Source: Archangium sp. (GTDB taxonomy: Bacteria > Myxococcota > Myxococcia > Myxococcales > Myxococcaceae). From it: a DNA stretch of 8,212 bases. The translations under genes and the position numbers were made by a program. Location of the stretch: assembly GCA_016793585.1 (NCBI GenBank), contig JAEUJR010001193.1, forward strand, positions 1 to 8,212, in the 5' to 3' direction. Below, piece after piece: positions 1-8,212 of this stretch. How positions within the stretch are numbered: position 1 is the first letter of the stretch; each line of letters starts with the position of its first letter. The notes beneath the pieces are model-generated. The model was not told the DNA's origin. It ran no database searches and saw only the letters and a program-made list of their open reading frames with translations.

Positions 1-849
1 GTCGACGCCCTGCCCCGGGCTCGCGGGATCTTCGAGCACCATCATCGGAGACACCTCGCACGAGCCGCGCAGGCCCATGAGGTACTGATCGATGTGGCTG
101 TACTTGCGATCGCAACCCTCGAAGCGGAACGAGCCGTTGCCGAGGTCGGTGATGCACTCGCCGTACATGACGCTTCGCGAGTCGGCGAGGTGGCTGTAGT
201 GCTGGTTGGGGTGGCCCATTTCGCCGCTCTCACCGTTGGCGCCACCGAAGCCGCGAATGAAGTGCTGGCGGCCGCGGCCATCGGCCTGATCGAACTCGAT
301 GCCATTGAGCCAGTGATGGCCGTACTCGTGGCCCAGCATCTCGATGCCCGCGAGGCTGGTGACGCCGGGAATGGGAATGCCAAGCGACGGCGCCCAGGCA
401 GAGTCGGGGTTCGCGGGGAGCGCCTCGGGGCCCTGCCCTCCGAGGAAGCTGGAGGTTCGCCCAAGCGTGCCCATGAAGACGCACTGCGAGAGCTTCTGTG
501 AGCTGTACGTGTTCGTGTTCAGGAACGGGCCGTCACGGCCGATGTTGCGGGCGGTGAAACGAACGGGCGGGCCCTGCCAGACGTTGTCGAGATCGGTGAG
601 GGTCTCCGAGGTCGTGAACGAGAAGATGCCGTCGAAGTTGTCGCCGAGGCCGCCTGCGCGAGCGGCGTTGAAGGCGGCGCGGCAGAACTGCTCCTGCTTG
701 CTCGGGAAGATCGACATGTTGTCGAAGCCGACGAGGGCGTTGATCTGCCCGCCGGGGTCCTGCACGACGACGATGTCGTTGACGATGCTCACCTGCGCCC
801 TCGCGCTGAGACCAAGTGCCAGGGCGGCGATCGCGATGAGACGATTCAT
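1..849 (-). CDS. Secreted zinc metalloprotease (HExxH), C-terminus cut by window edge
   Basis: The reading frame is open from ATG at 849 to the left edge and gives 283 residues with no stop, so the gene is partial. Residues 1-18 look like a Sec signal peptide: R3 is followed by an Ala/Leu-rich core, and A16-R-A18 precedes Q19 as a signal peptidase I site. The zinc-protease motif H174-E-Y-G-H178 is clear, with E175 the likely catalytic base. Downstream come H217-Y-S-H-L-x-D223, S226-V-M-x-G230, D235-L-G-N-G and D254-Q-Y-L-M-G-L260. From memory, this order recurs in myxobacterial secreted HExxH proteins; that is recollection, not a search. Five cysteines (56, 123, 232, 246, 264) would suit disulfides in an exported protein. 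The third zinc ligand cannot be assigned. The start is supported by a GGAG five bases upstream. The likely role is extracellular or periplasmic proteolysis; the substrate is unknown. The exported metalloprotease call is firm, the family is not. Confidence 0.82.
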   Translation of the reverse strand, partial: MNRLIAIAALALGLSARAQVSIVNDIVVVQDPGGQINALVGFDNMSIFPSKQEQFCRAAFNAARAGGLGDNFDGIFSFTTSETLTDLDNVWQGPPVRFTARNIGRDGPFLNTNTYSSQKLSQCVFMGTLGRTSSFLGGQGPEALPANPDSAWAPSLGIPIPGVTSLAGIEMLGHEYGHHWLNGIEFDQADGRGRQHFIRGFGGANGESGEMGHPNQHYSHLADSRSVMYGECITDLGNGSFRFEGCDRKYSHIDQYLMGLRGSCEVSPMMVLEDPASPGQGVD

Positions 850-854
850 GCGGG

Positions 855-858
855 CTCC
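855..858 (-). promoter_or_regulatory. Ribosome binding site of the metalloprotease gene
   Basis: Read on the minus strand, GGAG lies five bases before the ATG at 849. This is good Shine-Dalgarno spacing and fixes the start that gives a complete signal peptide. Confidence 0.6.
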
Positions 859-924
859 AAACCACAGCGACTTCCGTGTGCGCAACGAGCGGCTGTCTCT
901 TTGAAGGCACAGCGTGACGCGTGG

Positions 925-953
925 TTGCACAGGGGGGCGTGTCTGGGTGTAGT
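925..953 (+). promoter_or_regulatory. Candidate promoter for the PLD-HhH operon, possibly leaderless
   Basis: TTGCAC (925-930) and TGTAGT (948-953) are separated by 17 bases. The -35 keeps only the TTG of the consensus, and the -10 matches four of six positions. Transcription would start six or seven bases after the -10, at or next to the A of the ATG at 960. This would give a transcript with almost no 5' leader. The only Shine-Dalgarno-like run, GGGAG (954-958), ends one base before the ATG, which is too close for normal use and is consistent with a leaderless message. Matches this weak occur by chance in high-GC DNA. Confidence 0.3.
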
Positions 954-959
954 GGGAGC

Positions 960-2867
960 ATGCCCACCGTTCCCGCACTCAAGATCTCTGCGCAGGCCCG
1001 CCCGCTCGTCGACCAGCTCTACGCGCGCGTCACCACCGACGCCGACAAGGCGAAGCTGACCGAGGTGCTCCGCAAAGCGACGGGTGGAGACGGCAACAAG
1101 GTGCTCTCGGCTGCCGAAGCGCAGGCCATTCTCGACACCTTCAACAAGATTCAGGCGGGCAACCAGCCGCTGACGGCCGAGGCGCTGGGTCTGGGCATCG
1201 AGAAGTCGACGGCGACGATCGACTCCATGAAGGAGCTCGCGAACCTCGACGGTATCAGCAGCCTGTTCACGTTCCAGGACGGCTCGGTGAAGGACAAGAT
1301 GATCGCCGAGCTGAACGCGTCGGTGGCGCGCGCGAACGGGCGGCCGATGGAGATCAACATGCTGATCTTCGAGTTCCAGTCGGACTCGCTCGAGAACGCG
1401 CTGGTCGACATCGCGAAGAAGAACCCGAACGTGATGATTCGCATCATCGGCGACTCGGGTCAGGCGACGGACTCGGGCGGCAACGCGCTGCCGTCGATCT
1501 TGAAGGCGAAGCTGCCCAACATTCAGGTGAAGTACAAAAAGGACTTCCCCTACATCTACAACCCGAAGCTCGGGCGGCCCGACTACAACCACGGCGCGAC
1601 GCAGGGCCTCAACCACCACAAGGGCTTCGTCACGCTGATCGACGGCAAGCCCGACATGCTCTCGACGGGTTCGTTCAACTGGTCCGACACGGCCGACACG
1701 AAGAACTACGAGAACCTCGTGGTGATGAAGAACACCGACTCGTCGAGCCGCCGTGGCATCGAGCAGTTCGGAGACGAGTTCGCTGGCTACTGGAACAACC
1801 CCGAGGCCACGCTCTCGCCGAACAACTTCGCCAACTTCAAGAGCCAGAAGTGGAACGAGATGCTGAAGGCGAACGGCAAGCCGCCGACGCAGGCGAAGCC
1901 GAAGCCCGATGACAGCTACCCCGCGTACACGCCGAGGGTCGACCGCAGCTCCGACGTGAACGGCTTCCGCCCGAAGGACGTGGCGCGGCTGAACGAGCTC
2001 GTGGGCTCGACGATCGCGAAGGCGATGGCGAAAGAGGTCGCCGCGAACGGCCGCTTCACGAGCGTGGAAGATCTGCAGGAGCGCGTGCCCGCGACCGCGA
2101 GCCTGGCCGCCGACGTGCTGGCCTCGCTGCACTTCGGCTCGGGCATCGTGAGCGTGAACACGGCGACGTTCGAAGAGCTCGACGCGCTCGGCTTCAGCAA
2201 GAAGACCGCGGCCGACATCGTGAAGTGGCGCGAGACGAATGGTGACTTCGAGTCGCTCGAGCAGCTCAAGGCGCTCAACATTCCGGCGTCGACGATGACG
2301 AAGGTGAAGGACCGGCTGTCGACCACCGACGTCGAGGCGTTCTTCAACTCGCGGCCCTTTGGCGCGACGGCGGGCGGTACGGGCTACGGCTCGGGTGGCA
2401 CGCGCACGACGGCGGCCATGGGCGCGAACGGGCAGATTGGCCAGGTGGCGGCGAACGTCACGGTCGGCGCGACGGATCTCTTCAATCGTGCGAAGGCCGG
2501 TCAGCCGATCGACGTGGCGATGTACGGCATGAGCGTGGGCGCTCCTGAGTACAACTCGCTCGTCGACGCGGCGAAGCGTGGCGCGGTCATTCGCGTGGTG
2601 CTCGACGATGGCAGCACGGCCTCGACGGTGGCGGCGCTCAAGGCACTCAAGGCGCAGGGGCTTCCCATCGATGTGCGCGTGCAGAAGGCGAAGACGATGC
2701 ACGAGAAGTTCGGCGTGGTCGGAGACGACATCTTCTTCGGCAGCGCGAACTTCTCGACCTCGTCGTCGACGAAGCACTCCGAGAACCGCGTGACGATCAA
2801 GAACGAGCCGGGCACTGCGAAGGCGTTCGCGAACCGGTTCGACGAGATCTGGTCGAAGTCGAAATGA
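960..2867 (+). CDS. PLD-superfamily phosphodiesterase with two helix-hairpin-helix units between its catalytic halves
   Basis: This 635-residue protein carries two PLD-type catalytic halves. The first (about residues 90-310) has H219-x-K221, D228, G237-S-F-N240 and a following Y-E251-N. The second (about 490-635) has H581-x-K583, D589/D590, G594-S-A-N597 and S-E608-N. In the PLD superfamily, two such half-sites form one active site working through a phosphohistidine intermediate. Between them are two ComEA-like HhH units, about 332-395 and 398-453; the second shows V-N-T-A-T-x-E-E-L-D-A-L-G and a G-D-F-x-S-L-x-x-L signature. HhH units bind DNA backbone non-specifically, so a nuclease or DNA-end phosphodiesterase is more likely than a lipase (inference). 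A Gly/Thr-rich linker (about 466-495) leads into the second half. The N-terminus has a degenerate EF-hand-like loop (about 41-52) and no signal peptide. Start choice: in-frame GTGs at 921 and 939 are alternatives, but ATG 960 starts the confident sequence. The next gene overlaps its stop by four bases. Confidence 0.88.
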   Translation: MPTVPALKISAQARPLVDQLYARVTTDADKAKLTEVLRKATGGDGNKVLSAAEAQAILDTFNKIQAGNQPLTAEALGLGIEKSTATIDSMKELANLDGISSLFTFQDGSVKDKMIAELNASVARANGRPMEINMLIFEFQSDSLENALVDIAKKNPNVMIRIIGDSGQATDSGGNALPSILKAKLPNIQVKYKKDFPYIYNPKLGRPDYNHGATQGLNHHKGFVTLIDGKPDMLSTGSFNWSDTADTKNYENLVVMKNTDSSSRRGIEQFGDEFAGYWNNPEATLSPNNFANFKSQKWNEMLKANGKPPTQAKPKPDDSYPAYTPRVDRSSDVNGFRPKDVARLNELVGSTIAKAMAKEVAANGRFTSVEDLQERVPATASLAADVLASLHFGSGIVSVNTATFEELDALGFSKKTAADIVKWRETNGDFESLEQLKALNIPASTMTKVKDRLSTTDVEAFFNSRPFGATAGGTGYGSGGTRTTAAMGANGQIGQVAANVTVGATDLFNRAKAGQPIDVAMYGMSVGAPEYNSLVDAAKRGAVIRVVLDDGSTASTVAALKALKAQGLPIDVRVQKAKTMHEKFGVVGDDIFFGSANFSTSSSTKHSENRVTIKNEPGTAKAFANRFDEIWSKSK

Positions 2868-3307
2868 GCTTCGACGGCGAGTCGACGTTTCGCTCGGTGC
2901 GCAGCCTGAAGCACGCGCCGAGCGTGGTGTTCGGGGCCTTCGAAGACGCGGAGACGCTGGCGCGCTGGTGGGGCCCGAGCGGGTTCCACTCGACGTTTCA
3001 CGTGTTCGAGTTTCGCTCCGGTGGGCGGTGGTCGTTCGTGATGCACGGCCCCGATGGAAAGAACTACCCGAACGAGACGGTGTTCGAGGTGGTGGAGCCG
3101 ACGAAGCTGGTGTTGCGGCACGCGGCGCCCGACTACCGGCTGACGATCACCCTGAGCGCGACGGCGACCGGTACGGACCTGACGTGGGAGCAGCGCTTCG
3201 ACAACCCGAAGACGGCAGCGGGCATCGCGCACATCGTGGGGCCGGCGAACGAGCAGAACCTCGATCGGCTCGAGGGCGTACTCACCTCGGCTTCATCGAA
3301 CTCGTGA
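2864..3307 (+). CDS. AHSA1/START-like (SRPBCC fold) protein
   Basis: The product has 147 residues, a normal length for a single-domain AHSA1/SRPBCC protein. Its N-terminal strand and helix lead into R34-W-W-G-P-S-G-F41, the family's hallmark turn. Next comes a beta-rich region with G53-G-R-W-S-F-V-M, then E76-V-V-E-P-T-K-L-V-L, L93-T-I-T-L, T104-D-L-T-W-E-Q-R-F and a C-terminal helix (about 116-140) that would cap the ligand cavity. The fold binds hydrophobic ligands, or Hsp90 in the eukaryotic Aha1 branch; the ligand here cannot be read. The ATG overlaps the TGA of the PLD-HhH gene as ATGA, and no Shine-Dalgarno precedes it, so translation probably depends on termination and re-initiation. 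Its 3' end overlaps the convergent gene by 26 bases. There is no signal peptide or membrane segment, so it is cytoplasmic. Confidence 0.85.
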   Translation: MSFDGESTFRSVRSLKHAPSVVFGAFEDAETLARWWGPSGFHSTFHVFEFRSGGRWSFVMHGPDGKNYPNETVFEVVEPTKLVLRHAAPDYRLTITLSATATGTDLTWEQRFDNPKTAAGIAHIVGPANEQNLDRLEGVLTSASSNS

Positions 3308-4052
3308 GCGACTGCTCATTCCGCAACCGCAAGGCGGTGCGGCCGTTGCTCAGCGCGATCTTCGCCTTGCCCTGCAGCGAGAGCGTGGCTCGCCACGCGC
3401 CGGGAGGCACCGCGACCGTGCCGCGGTAGCTCATGACGATGGGCTGGTCCTCGACGACTTGTTTGAGGCCGAACTGCACGCTCCAGCTACCGGGCTTCTT
3501 CGGCTCGCACGCGACCAAGACGTCTTCCACCGTCAGCTCTTCGCCTCGGGCCACGAGCTTCTTGATGAACTTCGCAGCGCCAGTTCCGATCTGATTTCGC
3601 ACCGTCTCGTCACAGGCCGCGCCGCTGCGGGCCGCTTCGACGATCGGGTCCGGCGTGAGCAGCGTGCCAACGACGCGAGCGAAGACACGGACGTCCTCCT
3701 GTGAGGTGCCCTGCTGCTGGGCGAGGGCCTCCTTCACGTTGGTGGGAGGGCCCTTCTTCTTGCGGGCGCCGACCTCACTGAGCATCGGTTCGCCGTAGTT
3801 GTTCTCGACGTTCCACGTGCGGCCCTTCAGCGAGTCGTTACCCTCGAGCACCTGCACCGTGCACCGCTTCACAGCGCCCTCCCCCGCTTCCGTCACCGTC
3901 ACCAGCAGCTGCGCCTTGCGAAGGCTCGGGGTGGGAATGGCCTCGACGGCGCCCTTGTCGAGCTTCACGACGATCGCGTCGTCGAACGACCAGGTCCACG
4001 TGGTGCCTGCGTCGGGAACAGCCAGCAGCAACGCGACGAGCGAGCCGATCAT
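3282..4052 (-). CDS. Hypothetical protein, probably exported
   Basis: I do not recognise this 256-residue protein. It begins with a short hydrophobic stretch (residues 2-12, I-G-S-L-V-A-L-L-L-A-V) followed by P-D-A-G. That resembles a signal peptide but lacks the usual positive charge near the N-terminus. No in-frame ATG or GTG lies between ATG 4052 and the upstream in-frame stop at 4100-4098, so the start is effectively fixed. The body mixes predicted strands (23-31, 47-54, 62-69, 218-245) with a central helical part (104-180). It has three cysteines (64, 147, 182), a K98-K-K-K-like basic patch and no catalytic motif I can name. Third-codon GC bias supports a real gene, and the opposite-strand frames are only short fragments. 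It overlaps the convergent SRPBCC gene by 26 bases and diverges from the helicase gene 42 bases away. It may be a lineage-specific periplasmic protein; function is unknown. Confidence 0.7.
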   Translation of the reverse strand: MIGSLVALLLAVPDAGTTWTWSFDDAIVVKLDKGAVEAIPTPSLRKAQLLVTVTEAGEGAVKRCTVQVLEGNDSLKGRTWNVENNYGEPMLSEVGARKKKGPPTNVKEALAQQQGTSQEDVRVFARVVGTLLTPDPIVEAARSGAACDETVRNQIGTGAAKFIKKLVARGEELTVEDVLVACEPKKPGSWSVQFGLKQVVEDQPIVMSYRGTVAVPPGAWRATLSLQGKAKIALSNGRTALRLRNEQSLTSSMKPR

Positions 4053-4064
4053 CTGGTCAGTCTG

Positions 4065-4092
4065 GCACAGCGCGCTGCGACGGAGCGCGTGC
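4065..4092. repeat. Inverted repeat in the 42-base divergent gap
   Basis: CGCGCT (4071-4076) and AGCGCG (4084-4089) pair perfectly around a seven-base loop. GCA (4065-4067) and TGC (4090-4092) can extend the stem across a three-base bulge. The left arm sits inside the 8-base palindrome AGCGCGCT (4069-4076). It lies between the divergent starts at 4052 and 4095. It could be an operator acting on both genes, or an RNA hairpin in the helicase leader that hides the GGAG at 4082-4085. GC-rich DNA makes short repeats like this by chance, so function is unproven. Confidence 0.3.
4082..4085 (+). promoter_or_regulatory. Candidate ribosome binding site of the Suv3-like helicase gene
   Basis: GGAG lies nine bases before the ATG at 4095 but only three before the in-frame GTG at 4089. 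This spacing is why ATG 4095 is preferred. GTG at 4122 is another possible start, still upstream of the Walker A motif. Confidence 0.45.
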
Positions 4093-4094
4093 CC

Positions 4095-6335
<2,241 letters not shown>

Positions 6336-6345
6336 AAACAATGGC

Positions 6346-8211
6346 CTACGCGGTGTGGAGTTGCCGAGACCGCGAGACCATGTCGTCGAGCAGGCCCAGC
6401 ACGTCTGTCCGTCGGAATGGCTTGTCGAGGGTTCGCAGGCCGGGTCGTCGGTAGAACTCCTGAATGAAGGTCGGGTACGGGCGCGCAGTCATGAAGACGA
6501 ACCTGGACGCCTTCTCGGGGGCCTGAGTCTCGACACGCATGAAGAGCTCAGCGCCCGAGATCTGCGGCATCACCATGTCGCACAAGATGACATCCCACTC
6601 GGCAGCGAGAATCTGCTCGAGCGCGTCGTGGGGAGACGTCGCGCAGATGATGTCGTGCTGACTGCGCAGCAGCCGACTGAGCGCCGACCGCACCAGCACA
6701 TCGTCATCGACGACCAGAACTCGACCCCGTCTTCCCTGCTGGTCATCCGTCTGGCCCAGTGACACGTCTTGCGACTTCGCGCGCGGAACGACGACCGCGA
6801 ACACCGTTCCAGAGCCGTTCGAGACGCAGGAAATGTCGCCACCCGCAGCCCGAATGATGCCGCGCGAGACCGAGAGGCCCAGGCCTGTACCGTCTTTCTT
6901 GGTTGAGAAGAATGGCTCGAACACCCGCTCCCTGAGCGCATCAGGAATGCCTGGCCCGTTGTCGACGACCTTGATCGTCACACGCTCCTCGTCTGCAACG
7001 ACAGACACTGAGAGTTTGTTGCTCGCGCCATCTCTTCGCGCCTGGAGCGAATGAACTGCATTTGAGATGAGATTCACCAACACCTGAACGAGTCGGGTGG
7101 AATCGAGCGTGACGCACAGCGAAGAATCACTGATGGCAGTCTCGATGCGCACGACCCCCTTCGCGAGGTTCTGGGTCGTCGCGAGGGCGTCTGCAACGAC
7201 TGTCGCCACGTTCGCCTCCACGCCGCTCGGCTTTCGAGCCATGAGCCGCAAGTCGCCCACCACCTCGACGATACGATCGACTCCAGTGGTCACCTCGCGA
7301 AGCGCGTCCATCACCTCGGAGTCGCGAGCTTCCGCTGCGAGAGTCTCCATCAGAAACTCGACGTTCGATCGGACATAGCTCAGTGGATTGCTGATCTCGT
7401 GACCGACCGACGCGACGAGCGTACCAAGCTGAACGAGCCTCGCCTCGTCGCGAAGCTGTACTGACATGGCTTCGGCACGTTCCCTGTCTCGGGCCTCGCT
7501 GAGCGTGACGAGCACCTGATCGGGCGAAAGAGGAGCAAGCCCGATGTCGACGGCCACAGACTGACCATCCTTTCGAACAGCGACAAGGCTCGCACGGCTC
7601 TTCATTCGTCGGAACTCTGGCTTCTCGAAGAACGCGGCCAAATGAGCACCATGCCGCGTCGCGCCCGCAGGTATGAGCGCGGAGAGCGCGAGCCCCTGAA
7701 GCTCTTCACGGGGATAGCCGAGCAACCCGCAGGCAGTCGCGTTGGCATAGATGACGACCCCGCCTTTGCTGACCTTCAGGAGCCCGATCTCGCCCGCGTC
7801 GATGGCAGACGCCATCTGCGAGATCTCTTCGACGCGTTCGAGTTCAGCGCACATCGAGAGCAGCGAACTCAACAGCCGAGCCGCACTCTCCAGGTGGCGC
7901 TCTCCGCCTGAAGCGCTCGTCGAATCGATCAGCCGCAGCGATCCGACAGGTGCTTCATTGAGCGTAATGGCGGCGACGAGCTGCGACTCGTCATGGCCGC
8001 GGGAGGCTCTGTGGTGCTCATCCTCCAATCGCAGCCCATGCACGATCTCGCCAGTCGGCCGAATCTCGACCCACTGCTGCTCGCCAAAGAACTCGATCAC
8101 AAGAGGAGCGCCCACCATCTTGGCCAGAATTGGAAGACACGGACTCAACCGAAGCGCATCGAACCGCCCTGACCGTCCCGAGCCCTTCCCGTCGCCCACC
8201 AGAGATTGCAT
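6346..8211 (-). CDS. Cytoplasmic hybrid sensor histidine kinase (PAS, HisKA, HATPase, receiver)
   Basis: The 621 residues run in this order. Residues 25-125 form an alpha/beta region that may be a GAF-like sensor (inference). A PAS domain follows at about 130-240, with N157-A-T-A-C-G-L-L-G-Y and a downstream K-D-G-Q. A linker helix covers 240-262. The HisKA dimerisation domain has phospho-acceptor H271 in V-G-H-E-I-S-N-P-L. The ATP-binding domain shows the N-box (N380, N384), D417-N-G-P-G-I-P, F-E-P-F-F-S-T-K-K and G-T-G-L-G-L-S. The C-terminal receiver (about 496-615) has acidic D502-D-D504, phospho-acceptor D545 in C-D-M-V-M-P, T575 and K597 in D-K-P-F. All catalytic residues are present, so autophosphorylation and intramolecular transfer to D545 are expected. 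There is no output domain, so an external phosphotransfer protein or response regulator is needed, and none is in view. No membrane segment means the signal is intracellular. Only one base remains upstream of the ATG, so an upstream start cannot be excluded. Codon use is less GC-biased than in the other genes. Confidence 0.93.
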   Translation of the reverse strand: MQSLVGDGKGSGRSGRFDALRLSPCLPILAKMVGAPLVIEFFGEQQWVEIRPTGEIVHGLRLEDEHHRASRGHDESQLVAAITLNEAPVGSLRLIDSTSASGGERHLESAARLLSSLLSMCAELERVEEISQMASAIDAGEIGLLKVSKGGVVIYANATACGLLGYPREELQGLALSALIPAGATRHGAHLAAFFEKPEFRRMKSRASLVAVRKDGQSVAVDIGLAPLSPDQVLVTLSEARDRERAEAMSVQLRDEARLVQLGTLVASVGHEISNPLSYVRSNVEFLMETLAAEARDSEVMDALREVTTGVDRIVEVVGDLRLMARKPSGVEANVATVVADALATTQNLAKGVVRIETAISDSSLCVTLDSTRLVQVLVNLISNAVHSLQARRDGASNKLSVSVVADEERVTIKVVDNGPGIPDALRERVFEPFFSTKKDGTGLGLSVSRGIIRAAGGDISCVSNGSGTVFAVVVPRAKSQDVSLGQTDDQQGRRGRVLVVDDDVLVRSALSRLLRSQHDIICATSPHDALEQILAAEWDVILCDMVMPQISGAELFMRVETQAPEKASRFVFMTARPYPTFIQEFYRRPGLRTLDKPFRRTDVLGLLDDMVSRSRQLHTA

Positions 8212-8212
8212 G

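Noticed and set aside
94..501. Plus-strand open frame opposite the metalloprotease gene
   Set aside because: The minus strand carries the HExxH motif and signal peptide. The plus frame is an Ala/Val-rich shadow.
846..2777. Long antisense open frame (643 codons) opposite the PLD-HhH gene
   Set aside because: It is Arg/His/Val-rich with no domain. This is the typical shadow of a GC3-rich gene, and the sense strand encodes clear PLD and HhH motifs over the same bases.
3305..3318. Hairpin TGAGC-GACT-GCTCA at the SRPBCC stop codon as a terminator
   Set aside because: The stem is only five base pairs, has no U-tract on either strand and lies inside the coding end of the convergent gene. It is too weak to call a terminator.

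Overview
The window comes from a high-GC chromosome with strong GC bias at third codon positions. It most resembles Myxococcota (myxobacteria). The case rests on composition, on a predicted secreted metalloprotease with a C-terminal D-Q-Y-L-M-G-L segment of a type I associate with that phylum, and on a cytoplasmic hybrid histidine kinase. The assignment is inferred, since there is no rRNA, tRNA or phylogenetic marker here. I found no insertion sequence, integrase, CRISPR array, tRNA or attachment site.

Layout, left to right: (1) the N-terminal part of a secreted HExxH zinc metalloprotease on the minus strand, cut by the left edge (849-1). (2) A 110-base divergent intergenic region (850-959). 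(3) A two-gene plus-strand operon: a phospholipase D-superfamily protein with two tandem helix-hairpin-helix (HhH) units between its two catalytic halves (960-2867), then an AHSA1/START-like (SRPBCC) protein whose start overlaps the stop by ATGA (2864-3307). (4) An unrecognised, probably exported protein on the minus strand (4052-3282), whose 3' end overlaps the SRPBCC gene tail to tail by 26 bases. (5) After only 42 bases, a divergent gene for a Suv3-type DExH helicase (4095-6335). (6) A minus-strand PAS/histidine kinase/receiver hybrid (8211-6346), convergent with the helicase and separated from it by 10 bases.

The gene order is compact but mostly not co-directional. Only the PLD-HhH and SRPBCC genes look like one transcription unit. 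The most unusual item is the PLD-(HhH)2-PLD protein. It has both HxK...GSxN half-sites, a conserved Glu after each, and ComEA-like DNA-binding hairpins in the linker, which suggests a phosphodiesterase acting on DNA rather than on lipid. The nearby Suv3-like helicase also belongs to nucleic-acid metabolism, but nothing here shows that the two act together. The kinase gene uses more A/T-ending codons than its neighbours and may have a different history.
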